Shown here piece after piece: positions 21,759 to 31,262 of a DNA stretch of 64,000 nt; position 1 is the first letter of the stretch, and each line of letters starts with the position of its first letter. The stretch is from assembly GCA_905221605.1 (NCBI GenBank), contig CAJNDS010000624.1:370001-434000 (forward strand), written 5' to 3'. The notes below the pieces were generated by a model. It worked only from the letters and a program-made list of their open reading frames with translations, did not search any database and had not been told where the DNA came from. This stretch comes from Symbiodinium natans. Taxonomy: Eukaryota; Sar; Dinophyceae; Suessiales; Symbiodiniaceae. The position numbers and the translations under genes were made by a program.

Positions 21759-21832
21759 TCTTCTGGCGCCTCGCTGAGCATCGACTTGAGCATGGGAGAC
21801 AGCCTGGCAGCTCCGGGCATGGTGTCGACCTC
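21759..21832 (-). CDS. Exon (EVDTMPGAARLSPMLKSM)
   Basis: Acceptor AAGCTGCAG, then EVDTMPGAARLSPMLKSMLS and EAPEE. Strong codon bias; TTTAGGG repeats on its right and CCCTAGTAACCC on its left. Confidence 0.55.
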
Positions 21833-22284
21833 CTGCAGCTTGGGGGGTTTAGGGTTTAGGGTTTAGAAAGGCCCAGAAGGCCCAGAATCCTAGAACAACC
21901 CGAAATGCCAAACGGACTTTAGGGATGTTGGGCCGCTTGTGCCCCACTCACCAGAAACAGTAGAGCGCAGAGCCCGGAACTTGAAACCTTGACCCCTACG
22001 TCACCCACATAAGTCAACCCAGAACATCGTTGTAGGTCCTGGCGTTTTCTGTGCCTTGCTCATTTTGCGAGATGGCTTCTGTGCTCAACATGCTTGAGGA
22101 ATGCCACTGTCACACATCACACGGACAAGACGACTATGGCTGACAAGCACTGCGCAGTCGTCTGCAAACCGAGAGAAAACGAAATCCTGAATTCATAGCC
22201 CTAAACACCGAACCCTGGAAGTCCCAAATCCGAGACCAGCAAGAGCCCGAAGCCCTAAAACCCCAAGCGCCCTGAAGCCCGAAA

Positions 22285-22339
22285 CCCTCAGCCAATCTCC
22301 TTAGAGGTTCTGGCCCGGTCAGCGCCCGCCTCCAGATGT
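22285..22339 (-). CDS. Exon (VDIWRRALTGPEPLRRLAEG)
   Basis: High-GC3 sense frame VDIWRRALTGPEPLRRLAEG, set between CCCTAAA-like DNA (left) and a long TTTATAGGG array (right). Unknown protein. Confidence 0.5.
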
Positions 22340-22342
22340 CCA

Positions 22343-22452
22343 CTAGAGGGTTTAGGGTTTAGGGTTTATAGGGTTTATAGGGTTTAGAGGGTTTATAGAG
22401 TTTACAGGGTTTATAGGGTTTAGGGTTTATAGGGTTTATAGGGTTTAGTGTT
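22343..22452 (+). repeat. TTTATAGGG nonamer array
   Basis: Alternating GGGTTTAG and GGGTTTATA units, an expanded variant of the telomere-type repeat, right of the exon at 22285. Confidence 0.85.
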
Positions 22453-22839
22453 TAAGGCTGTAGGGGTTTCACCATCCAAGAGCAAGACGTTGCTGTGTGC
22501 TCTACACCGGCCCTGAGAAGCGGATGTTCCCCAAAAAAAGTCAACAAGAAAACCGTAGAGGTGGGCTCTAGTACCCTGGGATGTGGGGCCATTTCTACGT
22601 ATGATAAGGCGTATAGGCAAGCCTTTCTTGCTTGGGACGTGTGCTATAGTTGCGCCAGGCGCACCTGGCTTAGGGTGATAGATTGGCGGACCCCAGGCTT
22701 CGGGATTGTAGGCTGAGACGACAACAGGCGAGCAATATGATATCCCTACGGTAAAATAGCCGAATATGGTACAGAATCATGTGTGTAGCACAATATCTAA
22801 AGAAAACAAAGCATGTTTATCATGTAGGATATCATAATG

Positions 22840-22920
22840 TGTGTGGGTGGGGGGGGGGGGGGGGGAAGGGCGTCAGCCAGTACATACATACATACATACA
22901 TACATACATACATACATACA

Positions 22921-22956
<36 letters not shown>

Positions 22957-23526
22957 TATACATAATATATATATATATAGATATTACATTATACTTCTTT
23001 GTATTACATACATGTGTCAACGTATGTATGTGTATGTATACCAGCTATGATGTGTGTATATATTTATATATACATACCTATACATATATATATATATACA
23101 TAGACATATATTATAGTGCAGTATGTTGGTGTACACACACAGAGACACACACAGACACAGACACACAGACACACAGACACACACACACACACACACACAC
23201 AGAGAGACACACACAGACGCAGACACACACACACACACACACAGAGAGACACACACACACACACACCCACACACAGACACAGACACAGACAGACACACAC
23301 ACACACACACACACAGGGACACACACACACACACACACAGACAAACACACACACAGACACAGACACAGACACAGACACCGACACAGACACCGACACAGAC
23401 ACAGACAGAGACACACACAGAGACACACACGGGGGCTAAACCCTGCCAAGCCCTTCGTACCCGTTTATAATTTTAGCCCCTCAAACCCTTTAACTCCTGC
23501 ATCGGAACGTGGCTGGACATGGTGCA

Positions 23527-23569
<43 letters not shown>

Positions 23570-23580
23570 GTCTCTGAGAA
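22840..23580 (+). repeat. Low-complexity block: poly(G), (ACAT)n, AT-rich, (ACAGAC)n, (GT)n
   Basis: Poly(G) at 22849-22865, ACAT tetramers at 22880-22950, TA-rich to 23110, ACACAG/ACAGAC mixtures to 23430 and (GT)n at 23523-23565. No gene; the 274-codon frame across it is an artefact. Confidence 0.95.
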
Positions 23581-23590
23581 AGCCTCATAC

Positions 23591-23675
23591 GCCAAGGCGG
23601 TGAGGCCGACAAGGCCTGGACCAAGAGGTGCGCGGGTGCGCATGAGATGGGCGGATCGGTCTCGTACGGAGTGTC
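23591..23675 (-). CDS. 28-codon exon with both splice sites
   Basis: Acceptor GCCCTGAATAG, then DTPYETDPPISCAPAHLLVQ and ALSASPPW, then a GTATGAGG donor. Third positions are almost all G/C. Next to the GT microsatellite at 23523-23565. Unknown protein. Confidence 0.6.
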
Positions 23676-23886
23676 CTATTCAGGGCACCCGAAAGGGACC
23701 GTAGCTCAGGGAGCCTCTCGTTTGGGGCGCCCCCCAAAAATTGACCTGCGACCGTTGAACTGTTGAGGACCATGCCATGTTGGGGCGGGGATAAGCCCTG
23801 AACTCGCAAGGGTTCGGGCTTAGGTTTGACAGGTTATTAGAACCATAATTTAACTATTGCCCTCTCCCCCGCCAGAAAAGCTCTTG

Positions 23887-23941
23887 GCCTCAGGGAGGAT
23901 TTTCCGGGGCCCCGGCCAGACACCACAACCACTTCGGCGAC
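23887..23941 (-). CDS. Exon with VVVVSGRGPGKSSL
   Basis: Acceptor CAACCCAG, then VAEVVVVSGRGPGKSSL. It resembles a P-loop, but has only three residues between G and GKS instead of four, so I do not call a GTPase. A GC donor follows. Confidence 0.45.
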
Positions 23942-24002
23942 CTGGGTTGGGGGGGCATTCGGGCTTCCGATGTTGTTGGGGATGTAGGGGCTGGGGTTTA
24001 CA

Positions 24003-24080
24003 GAGCGCCGGGAGGTGGAGGGGAGTGGGGAGGGCCTGGGAGCGACATTGCTTCGCGCTGAGGCCGAGAGCTCAAAGCAC
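24003..24080 (-). CDS. Exon, Ser/Pro/Arg-rich
   Basis: Acceptor TCATCTCCAG, then CFELSASARSNVAPRPSPLP and STSRR. All third positions nearly G/C. Unknown. Confidence 0.45.
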
Positions 24081-24206
24081 CTGGAGATGAGAACACCCAC
24101 TGCGCACAAAGCATTGGATGCCCCGAAGCCCAAACTCTCCCCCACAACACTGACCCCAACGTCTCCTAGCAGCAAAGCAATGCCGCACGTGTCGCCCCCA
24201 AGTTAC

Positions 24207-24242
24207 ATTTTCAACAACCTGCACCATCTCCTCGGGGCGGAG
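24207..24242 (-). CDS. 12-codon exon
   Basis: Acceptor CAGCCCAG, then LRPEEMVQVVEN, then GTAACTTG donor. Exactly 36 nt, phase 0. Tiny but with both signals in place. Confidence 0.5.
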
Positions 24243-24718
24243 CTGGGCTGAATGACCCCCCGTTCAGAACCGTGGGTGCCTGGCATCTGTGGGGGCGGGG
24301 GGTCTCAGGCGGGATTTCTGAGGCAGGCAACAAGGAATTTGTCTATGTACACACATACATGCATGACATATACGGTACGCGGATATGTTCCTGTCTGACA
24401 TTGCTTGGAACGTTGAAACCCCCAGTCTCTGAGCATCCCGAAAGCCAGCTGCTACCGGGGTACAAAGCTGAGGGGGGGCCCATGTGGGGTCTAGGCGTGG
24501 GCTCAGAGCTGGTACCTGTAAATACATGGCATTAAGCTTGCTCATAGTTGCCTACGCCTTCACTCGAGGCGCAAACACCATGCAACCGGTCCCAGGTGTA
24601 CGGCAGCAACGGTTTACAGATCTCAGCCGAACTGGTAGCGTTTACAATTGGAGGGTCCCAAACCACACCACGATACCACTGGCCCTTAGCTTCGACCCCT
24701 GGGGGACCCTAAACGCTA

Positions 24719-24719
<1 letters not shown>

Positions 24720-24751
<32 letters not shown>
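24720..24751 (+). repeat. 31-nt C homopolymer
   Basis: Starts right after CCCTAAACGCTAAA and lies in the intron after the 24765-24806 exon. Confidence 0.95.
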
Positions 24752-24753
<2 letters not shown>

Positions 24754-24764
24754 CCCGGACCCAC

Positions 24765-24806
24765 CTGGCCGGTTTCGGTCAACATGCTCGGCAAACCAGC
24801 CGCTGC
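24765..24806 (-). CDS. 14-codon exon
   Basis: After GATTCGAG reads AAAGLPSMLTETGQ and ends CAG|GTGGGTCC; exactly 42 nt, phase 0. The intron that follows begins with a 31-nt G run in the sense strand. Confidence 0.5.
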
Positions 24807-25065
24807 CTCGAATCCGAAGCCCTAAACCTAAACCCCCAAACCTTGGTCGGGTCCCTGCATGAAGACGAAGACCTGAAGTAGAAGGGAAGATATCCGGGAA
24901 GTGGCACCCCTTTGGGTGCTTGTAATGGCTCCCTAAACCGCCCCGTCAGCCGTCCCTAAACCCGAAACGCCCCTAAACCGTGGAACGTTCAGTTCGTGTT
25001 TGTCAGGGTTACCCCTAACCCTAAACCCTAAACCCTACACCCTAAACGCTAAACCCTGTTTGGAG

Positions 25066-25120
25066 GCGTCTTGGGTAGTTTCGGCCAGGAGGCTGCAATC
25101 TCCTCATGCCACAGCTCCGC
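25066..25120 (-). CDS. Exon (AELWHEEIAASWPKLPKT)
   Basis: Acceptor CAAACGGCCAG, then AELWHEEIAASWPKLPKT in a high-GC3 frame. CCCTAAA repeats lie to its left and TTTAGGG-like repeats to its right. Unknown protein. Confidence 0.5.
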
Positions 25121-25387
25121 CTGGCCGTTTGAAACAGGGAGGGTTCAGGCTTTAGGGTTCAGGGTTCAGGGTCTAGGGTTCAGGCTTTAGGGTTCAGGCT
25201 TTCGAGAGTGTGCCCCTGAGGCAAGGTCCTTGGGCGGAGGTGGAAGTTTTGGTGCTAAGGGGTTCCGTTGGCCTTTACCCCGCTTCCCTCCGGGAAATTA
25301 GCTTCAGAGGCAATTCTGGCTTTTCTTGTGCCTCGGGAGAGCGTTTAGGGCAAGTTTAGGGGGCCTGCAGATTAGGGGCGGGCGTGT

Positions 25388-26017
25388 TTGTATCTTTTCT
25401 GGGGGGGGGGGGGGTTACTAGTAGGGTCGGGGGGCAAGGAGCTTCAGGGCCTGGAGGTTGGGGCCTCATCTCTGGGGTCTACTTCAATTCAGGGGAAGGG
25501 CATGGAATCCACATGCCGGCTGCGCTGCAGGGATTCCCACGACTGCCAGCATAGCCTGGCGCAGCCCCAGGGATTCCTACGAAGCTCCTTTCCAACATGG
25601 TCATTGGTACTTGGCAGTGGCGGTGGAGAGTTGAAGGAGAAGGCAAGGCCAAACAAGGCAAAACACACACACACACACACACACACACAGAGAGAGAACT
25701 ACATGCCTTACAAGCACGAACCACGGAACTCGACTGGAGAGTCATGTGTTTCTAGGTGGGTTTCTCAAGGTGTCGCTGATACAGACTGTGAAGTTGGTTG
25801 TGCCGGCTTTGTTCGTCCGAAACCCTTGAGCAACCACAAGCCCATTTATTTCGCTCTTGCTAGCGGAAACTCGGGAATGGTTGTAAACTTCGTCCTTGGG
25901 CCCCCGACCAGCCGTCCAAGGATTTTCTCCAAGGTCTTTGCGCGGCGAAACGCATCTGCAAGCATTGTGCAAGTGAAGAGCATGCGATTTCCTGTTCATG
26001 CGATTTTGAAACCGTAA
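25388..26017 (+). CDS. Long plus-strand open frame, doubtful
   Basis: 209 codons without stop on the plus strand, crossing a poly(G) and a CA repeat. The last 80 residues (from GNSGMVVNFVLGPPTSRPRI) look protein-like, yet a minus frame of 125 codons overlaps. With all recognised genes on the minus strand I rate this low. Confidence 0.2.
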   Translation: MYLFWGGGGLLVGSGGKELQGLEVGASSLGSTSIQGKGMESTCRLRCRDSHDCQHSLAQPQGFLRSSFPTWSLVLGSGGGELKEKARPNKAKHTHTHTHTQRENYMPYKHEPRNSTGESCVSRWVSQGVADTDCEVGCAGFVRPKPLSNHKPIYFALASGNSGMVVNFVLGPPTSRPRIFSKVFARRNASASIVQVKSMRFPVHAILKP

Positions 26018-26170
26018 CAGCACCCAAGCCCCAAACCTTGTGTAAACCCCAAACCCTATGAAAGACCCTGAAGCCCCGAAAGCCTCGCGACACGGGATCC
26101 AAGTCAAACTAAGCCACAAGCCCCCTAAATCCCAATAGCTTCAACCTACCCAAAAAACCATTAACGCCGC

Positions 26171-26224
26171 CCTGGACCCGCTTTCCGGGCCTTCGTTGTT
26201 CAAGAGGTCCAGTGGGTCCCAGGC
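26171..26224 (-). CDS. 18-codon exon
   Basis: Acceptor AACCAAG, then AWDPLDLLNNEGPESGSR, then a GC donor (GCGGCG). Exactly 54 nt, phase 0. Unknown protein. Confidence 0.55.
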
Positions 26225-26239
26225 CTTGGTTCCCAAAAA

Positions 26240-27170
26240 AGACAGGGGGAGGGGGGGGGGGGGGCGGGGGTCTTATCGGGACTTGAGATGGAATAGGGGG
26301 CTTTGGGCGATGTGGGGTTCAGGTGATTTTGGGGGCTTCCCACAGCCAACTCTTGACCACCGGGCGGTTTGGGGTTCCGAGCGTTGCGCTGCTTCCTTTT
26401 TGTTCACTCAGAAAGCATTGGTGGACTCATGGTCGTGGCAGACCGTGGCATCTATGTCTGCTGCCTATGTGTGCAACTAGGTTCTTCGCCAAACGACAAC
26501 AACAAAGACAACGACGACGCCAACAGCAGTAGCAACAGCAACTACAACCAGCCAACAACCAACCAACCAACAAACAAACGACCGAACAAACAAACAAGAG
26601 CAACAGTGACATTCTACAACAATAGCAATAAACAATCCTGGTAAACATGCCAACTACCACTACTTGCTCTATGAGCACGGTCCTTATTTGACTCTATCAG
26701 AGTTCAACTTTTGCACACAGCATTTTGCCACGTCAGCAGAAAAGTCGGGGCGGGGGGCGGGCATCCGGCCCCGTTTTTCTGCACTTTGCCTTTGTGGCTA
26801 TGCGAGCCTTCCATGTCTTATCTTGCATTTGCTATGGAGGGCCCTGCATTTCCTATAAGGGCCTTGCATTTCCTATAACTTATCATTAGACTTGGATTAG
26901 ACTTGGGCTGGGCTTTGGCCTGGCTGGGCTGGGCTGGGCTTGGCTTGGGGGGGGATGGCTTTGGGCGCATGCCCGTGCGATGATAACGTCTTAGGGCCTA
27001 GTATAGGGCTTAGGACCTATGAGGTTTATGTTAGCGTCCCTCGGGGACGCTAAGTCATAGACCGTGAGCCCTGAACCCCCTAGAGTTGACCAACCCCTAT
27101 AAACTCAAACTCCTCAACGCTCAATCCCTAAGATTTCTATACCCCTAAACCCGAGACCCTAAACCCTACA
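26240..27170. other. Intron-like spacer with CAA-rich stretch
   Basis: Holds poly(G) at 26247-26265, a degenerate CAA/CAG stretch at 26495-26640 and a GGGCT repeat near 26900-26945. A plus frame at 26369-26644 (VVADRGIYVCCLCVQLG) is open but unsupported. A 10-bp-stem hairpin lies at 27031-27053. Confidence 0.4.
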
Positions 27171-27180
27171 AAAGGTCTAC

Positions 27181-27240
27181 CAGTAGTTCTGATAGCTCCC
27201 AGGGCCAGGCAGGAGCGCTGCGCAGCACGACCCGCTCCTC
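27181..27240 (-). CDS. 20-codon exon with both splice sites
   Basis: Acceptor CCTCGACCCCGCAG, then EERVVLRSAPAWPWELSELL, then CTACTG|GTAGACC. Exactly 60 nt, phase 0, with a pyrimidine-rich tract upstream. One of the clearest exons in the window, though its protein is unrecognised. Confidence 0.65.
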
Positions 27241-27336
27241 CTGCGGGGTCGAGGGGAGCGGCTACGAGTGCTGAAACTTCGGCTTGGTGCCAGGGACTCT
27301 GCTAAAACAACAGGGTTTATATGGGCTTTAAGTTAC

Positions 27337-27407
27337 CTCGCTTGAGCGTGCCCATCTTCTTTGACATCTGGCCTACGAGCCCCTTTTGCAGTCTCAGGTC
27401 GGGGACC
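27337..27407 (-). CDS. Lys-rich exon with canonical donor
   Basis: Reads VPDLRLQKGLVGQMSKKMGT then LKR, ending AAGCGAG|GTAACTT. High GC3, basic. Probably the same gene as the 27181-27240 exon immediately downstream. Confidence 0.55.
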
Positions 27408-27550
27408 CTTTTGGTGTAGGATGCCAAAACAAGGAGCAAGAGCTTAGATCAGTCTCATGTATTGCTTCGACAATACCCAGTGCACCCGAAGAACCCCCTA
27501 AACCCTAAGCCCTAAACCCTTAAACCGAAAAAGCCTCTTGAACACTCCCG

Positions 27551-27625
27551 GACTGCAACGTGCCCGCACCTTCCGCCCGGCCAGCGCTCGCCTTTGGGCC
27601 AGGGAAGCGAAAGCCCCCGGTGCCG
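27551..27625 (-). CDS. Exon, unknown protein
   Basis: Acceptor CGTTTACTCAG, then RHRGLSLPWPKGERWPGGRC and GHVAV. Excellent codon use. Flanked left by CCCTAAACCC repeats and right by GGGTTTAAGG. Confidence 0.55.
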
Positions 27626-27699
27626 CTGAGTAAACGGGCTTGGGGTAGGAGTGAGGCTTTCAGTCTTCGGGCTGGGTTTAAGGTTTCAGCGATTCTAGG

Positions 27700-27799
27700 T
27701 TGGGATGTTCCCCCTTATGCGAACAGTCCTTAATAGGGATTATAGTGCCCCTACTACAATCCCTATTAAGGACTGTTAGTATAAGGGGGTGCATCCCAA
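27700..27799. mobile_element. 100-bp fold-back element (MITE-like)
   Basis: 47-bp arms around a 6-bp loop. Arm ends TTGGGATG and CATCCCAA, then CCCCCTTAT...ATAAGGGGG. A relative sits at 58098-58182. It lies between the exons at 27551-27625 and 28149-28216. Confidence 0.8.
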
Positions 27800-28148
27800 A
27801 TTCTAATAGGGCTTATTCGAAGACCCGAGGAGCAGTATGGAAAAGTCATGGGGACCCAGTTGAAGCAACAAACCTGACATCTTCGAATCTGACCCATAGC
27901 CACCTGAACACCTCTGCAACCCTAAACCGCCTAAACCCTAAACCCTGAACCCTCAGGTGCTGACTATTCCGGGCCACATAACGATTAAGAGTAGTTGGAA
28001 GGTCTCCCACCCCGAAACTCCTAGACACCCCAAATCCTAAACCCGCACCCTAAAACCCCAAACCCCCAGCCTAAAATTCCAAACCCTAAAGCCCCAAAAC
28101 CCTAAAACTTCAAACCCCTAACCCAAGAGACGCGTTCCCCGCCAAGGC

Positions 28149-28216
28149 ACAACCCCCGGCCCCGCTGCGCTGCAGCCACACCCAGGGCTCCCAGGCCCAA
28201 GGCAGCAACCCCACAC
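28149..28216 (-). CDS. Trp-rich exon, unknown
   Basis: After GGCCCAAG the frame reads VGLLPWAWEPWVWLQRSGAG before a GC donor. Five aromatic residues in a short stretch. CCCTAAA-like DNA on the left, TTTAGGG on the right. High GC3. Confidence 0.5.
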
Positions 28217-28359
28217 CTTGGGCCACGGGAAGACTTTAAGGAGCGAATTATAGGGTTTAGGGTTGAGGGTTGAGGATTTAGGGTTTAGCTCCCTTGGACC
28301 CCCCCAAATTCGAATGCTTGTTGAAGGACATCAGGGGTTGGGGCTTGGGGACGTGGTGT

Positions 28360-28480
28360 TGCTGCGTAGGAGTCATGGCGAGGGTGCGCGAAGAACAAGC
28401 TCCGTCGGGTGTCCCACGTTGTCTGCGGCAAGTTCTCCATTGAAGTGATTGGAGCGTTCTTGGGCATCAGGTCACGAAGC
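28360..28480 (-). CDS. Exon candidate (ELRDLMPKNAPITSMEN)
   Basis: Starts after TAACTGTGAG; reads LRDLMPKNAPITSMENLPQT then TWDTRRSLFFAHPRHDSY. Protein-like composition. A plus-strand frame (KLRRVSHVVCGKFSIEVIGA) is also open over the same DNA, so the strand is inferred from the neighbours. Confidence 0.4.
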
Positions 28481-28714
28481 TCACAGTTACATGGCGCGCA
28501 GTTCATGACAGAGCCGTGAAGCGAAGGCCTGGGGGCTCCATAGAGGGTTTAGGTAAACCCCGAACCTTCAACCCTGAGCTGCAAGAGGAGGAGGTATGGG
28601 ATCGAGAGTTTTAGGGCAATCTGCAACCCAAGAGAGCCCTCAGCTGAGTGGGCTCCTCGGTCCCCTGCGTGCACCGGTGGACGGGCTGCGCGCGAGAGCT
28701 GGGACCTCACTTGG

Positions 28715-28824
28715 CCAGGCCTACCTGGGACTCTCTCTACCAACAGTTTATATGGGTTACACCCACCAATTAAGGGTTTGTTATTACTAAACTGTAGGTA
28801 AATAGAGTCCCAGGTAAGGTCTGG
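28715..28824. mobile_element. 110-bp fold-back element
   Basis: Arms of about 35 bp: TACCTGGGACTCT...ACAGTTTA on the left and its diverged complement on the right, around a 35-bp centre containing TTAAGGG. Different arm sequence from 27700-27799. Confidence 0.75.
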
Positions 28825-29103
28825 TGATCTCCCCTCAAAGTACGGAAGCAGCTCCTCTGACGACGACGCCGATTCCTAGCAAGGAGTCGTGGACTTCTGT
28901 GAGTACCCTCCTGAAGCCCGCCCCCAAAGTCTCTTCAGCTCAAGGAACCCAACTTTGTTTTAAAAAAGAGGAGCCCGAAATTCCCCCGATAGAAGAAGCC
29001 AGTGTTGGCTGCACACCGCTTTGAGAGATCATTTGCGATGCTGGAAGGCCCCCCCGCCGGAAGCGCACGGCTTTGGGGGGGGGCGGTAGGGGGTTTAGGG
29101 GGT

Positions 29104-29186
29104 GTTGGTTTAGGGTTTAGGGTTTAGGGTTTGGGGTTTAGGGTTTAGGGTTTAGGGTTTAGGGTTTAGGGTTTAGGGTTTAGGGG
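29104..29186 (+). repeat. (TTTAGGG)n array
   Basis: About eleven TTTAGGG units with one TTTGGGG variant. Confidence 0.9.
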
Positions 29187-29294
29187 TTTGGGGCCTTAAG
29201 GACACGAGGGACGTTTAGGGCCCCGCCTGGAGACGGGCGGAGGGGCGTCGGCCCTCGCTGGGATGTTGTGACCTGAGCTTATCAGAACCCTCCC

Positions 29295-29335
29295 CTTACA
29301 CAAGGGCAAGAGGCTGCTGCAGAGGTTCTGCTGGC
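29295..29335 (-). CDS. Short exon, unknown
   Basis: Sense frame SKASRTSAAASCPC ending at a GTAAGGGG donor. Ala/Ser-rich. Plausible partner of the 29.4-kb exon. Confidence 0.35.
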
Positions 29336-29395
29336 TTTGGAGTTCGCAGGGTTTACTGGGCTTACATAGGGTTTGCGGGGTTTATGGGGGTTTAG

Positions 29396-29530
29396 GACCC
29401 CAGCACGCGGATTGCGGCCAATGTCAGGCCGAGTCCGCTGACGCTGGAGAGCGCGGTTCTTGTGCACAGCTTCCACTGGCTCAGGGCTCAGGGCTCTGGC
29501 CTTCTGATTTAGTGCTTGTGCCCTGGCCTC
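29396..29530 (-). CDS. 45-codon exon, unknown protein
   Basis: Sense frame EARAQALNQKARALSPEPVE then AVHKNRALQRQRTRPDIGRN; basic and helical. Good codon use throughout. C-rich telomere-like sequence follows in the plus strand on its right. Confidence 0.5.
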
Positions 29531-30554
29531 TAGGGGCCTAAAACCCCCAAACCCTGAACCCCTCAAGCCCTCAACCCTAGACGAGGCCGACAGACCAAAG
29601 CTGGAAGTTGAACCCTTGGGGCACGGGCCGGGTGGAGGGCACCAGCGCCCGGGACGAGGACGAAGGATGCCCTCAGGGGTTTAGGCTCTAAAGGCGGGCA
29701 TCCAGGACTTGGAGGTTCAGAGTTTAGGGTCTCTTGGGGTTTCGCCGAGACTTATTAGGACATGGGGAAGGGGGGGTGGAGGGGGGGGAGAGCTGCGGGG
29801 TGAACATGTGACTAAGGCTGAGGCATGTCGCGAGCACCTGCACAAAGGCCACGCGCTTTACTTTAGGGCTCGGGCGTTTAGGGCGTCGACCTTCGAGGTT
29901 TAGGGCTGAGAGGAGCAGAGATGAGGGTCTAGGGGTTCAGACATGAAATAACATAAGGCAGTGCCCCCCCCCCCCCCCCCAAAAAAAAAAAACACAGAGG
30001 AAGGAGGTAACAGGAATACAAGTAATAGTAGAGGGAAGCATCCTAGCTCTGTGGCGGTTTTAGGACTCCAGAGTGCAGGGCCTATACGGAATACATCGAG
30101 CACTTAGTCCAACGTGCTGACATCCTCCCCCCGGCAACTACAACAGGCGCCTCGGTGTTCACTGCAGCTTGCGGTGCTCAACGCTACGTTGAGCCAAATC
30201 CAGCGCGGTGGGCGACATCCATCCAGAAAAAACCTAAAAGAATGAACTAAACCCTAACCGCAGGCTGTGACCCACGCATCTTGTAAACCAGCACGCTTGA
30301 TCCCTCGCAGTTTAGGACTACAGTTATTACAGTTCCTCTCGATGCCCCTAGACTCTAGACCCTTTTTGAAGCAATCACCTAACAAAATTCGTAGAGCAAG
30401 ATCCCGACGCCAGATCCTCCCAGCCCCCGCCGCTTTTAGAAGCTACGTAGTTGCAGGATTCCTTTGCGCGTAGGGGGCCCTGAACATCCTGTGGCTTTGC
30501 CAGGATCGAGGTGTCGAAAAACAGGAGGGGGGGAGGAGGGGGCACGCTGTGAGG

Positions 30555-30925
30555 TTATACTCTGCGATGTCGGTTTCCGTGTGCCGGTACCTGGGATGCC
30601 AACTCCAAAGAGGGCGCGAATACGGTGAACTCAAGGGCATCTTCAAGCTTCGGAGCACTCGACTTAGCCGTCGCATGGAGCTGTTCTGAGTTGTGTGCCC
30701 TAAAACTCATCAACAGTGAGGCTCCATCTTGTAGGTTCACAGGCAATCTCTCGAAATCCGCAGGCTTGAGTCCGTTAAGCCCTTCTGGGGCGTAGTTCTC
30801 AGAGCTGAGGGCTATGTGCAGCAAACAAGAGAGCTCCTCCTCGCATCCTTCTAGGAGCTTACAGGGTTCAGCGCCCCGGGGCACTGCTGGGAGTTGATCT
30901 TGAAGAGGCGGTGCCTCACCTGGCT
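30555..30925 (-). CDS. Long exon (about 120 codons), possibly the DNAAF3 C-terminus
   Basis: The longest convincing non-repeat frame of the minus strand: EAPPLQDQLPAVPRGAEPCK, then EEELSCLLHIALSSENYAPE, then a segment with LEDALEFTVFAPSLELASQV, and a basic His/Arg end. Codon use and composition are protein-like for its whole length. It lies downstream of the DNAAF3 exons in the same direction, so it may be that protein's tail, or the next gene. Confidence 0.55.
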
Positions 30926-30987
30926 CGTTCAGGGGCGTGGGTTATTCTGAGGAAGGCTGGGGGCTCTCCAGGCTGTAGGTGGAGGGT

Positions 30988-31051
30988 TTAGGGTTTAGGG
31001 CTTAGGGCTTAGGGCTTAGGGTTTAGGGTTTAGGGTTTAGGGTTTAGGGTT
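30988..31051 (+). repeat. TTTAGGG/CTTAGGG array
   Basis: About nine units, three of them CTTAGGG, lying between the 30555-30925 and 31168-31262 exons. In the sense strand it is C-rich near the acceptor side. Confidence 0.85.
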
Positions 31052-31167
31052 TTGATGTACAAGGATCTTTGGCGCAAGTTTGGTCAGGCGATGACACTGC
31101 TGCTGGAAAGCTCAAGCCAAAAGTCTGTGGACTGGAATACATCCTAGACCGCAGCGCCAGGACTCAC

Positions 31168-31262
31168 CTGAAAGTGACTTGGTGACGTGAAACGTACTCG
31201 CACAAAGCAATTCCATAAAGCCCTGGTCTCTAACTCGGGGCGCCTCGGGATCCGTCCGCGTG
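31168..31262 (-). CDS. DNAAF3: Probable DNAAF3 C-terminal exon
   Basis: Open sense frame DPEAPRVRDQGFMELLCAST then FHVTKSLS, ending at a perfect CAG|GTGAGTCC donor. Its place right after the GDI exon and the high GC3 suggest DNAAF3, but the sequence match is too weak to prove it. Confidence 0.55.

Noticed and set aside
22779-23603. 274-codon plus frame with Tyr/Ile/His/Thr repeats
   Set aside because: It is the translation of ACAT, TA and ACAGAC microsatellites.
23887-23941. P-loop GTPase from VVVVSGRGPGKSSL
   Set aside because: Only three residues separate G and GKS instead of four, and no other GTPase motif lies nearby.
31060-31195. Plus-strand frame VQGSLAQVWSGDDTAAGK...LKVTW
   Set aside because: It overlaps a minus-strand exon that ends at a perfect GTGAGT donor and fits the DNAAF3 direction; the plus frame is a shadow.
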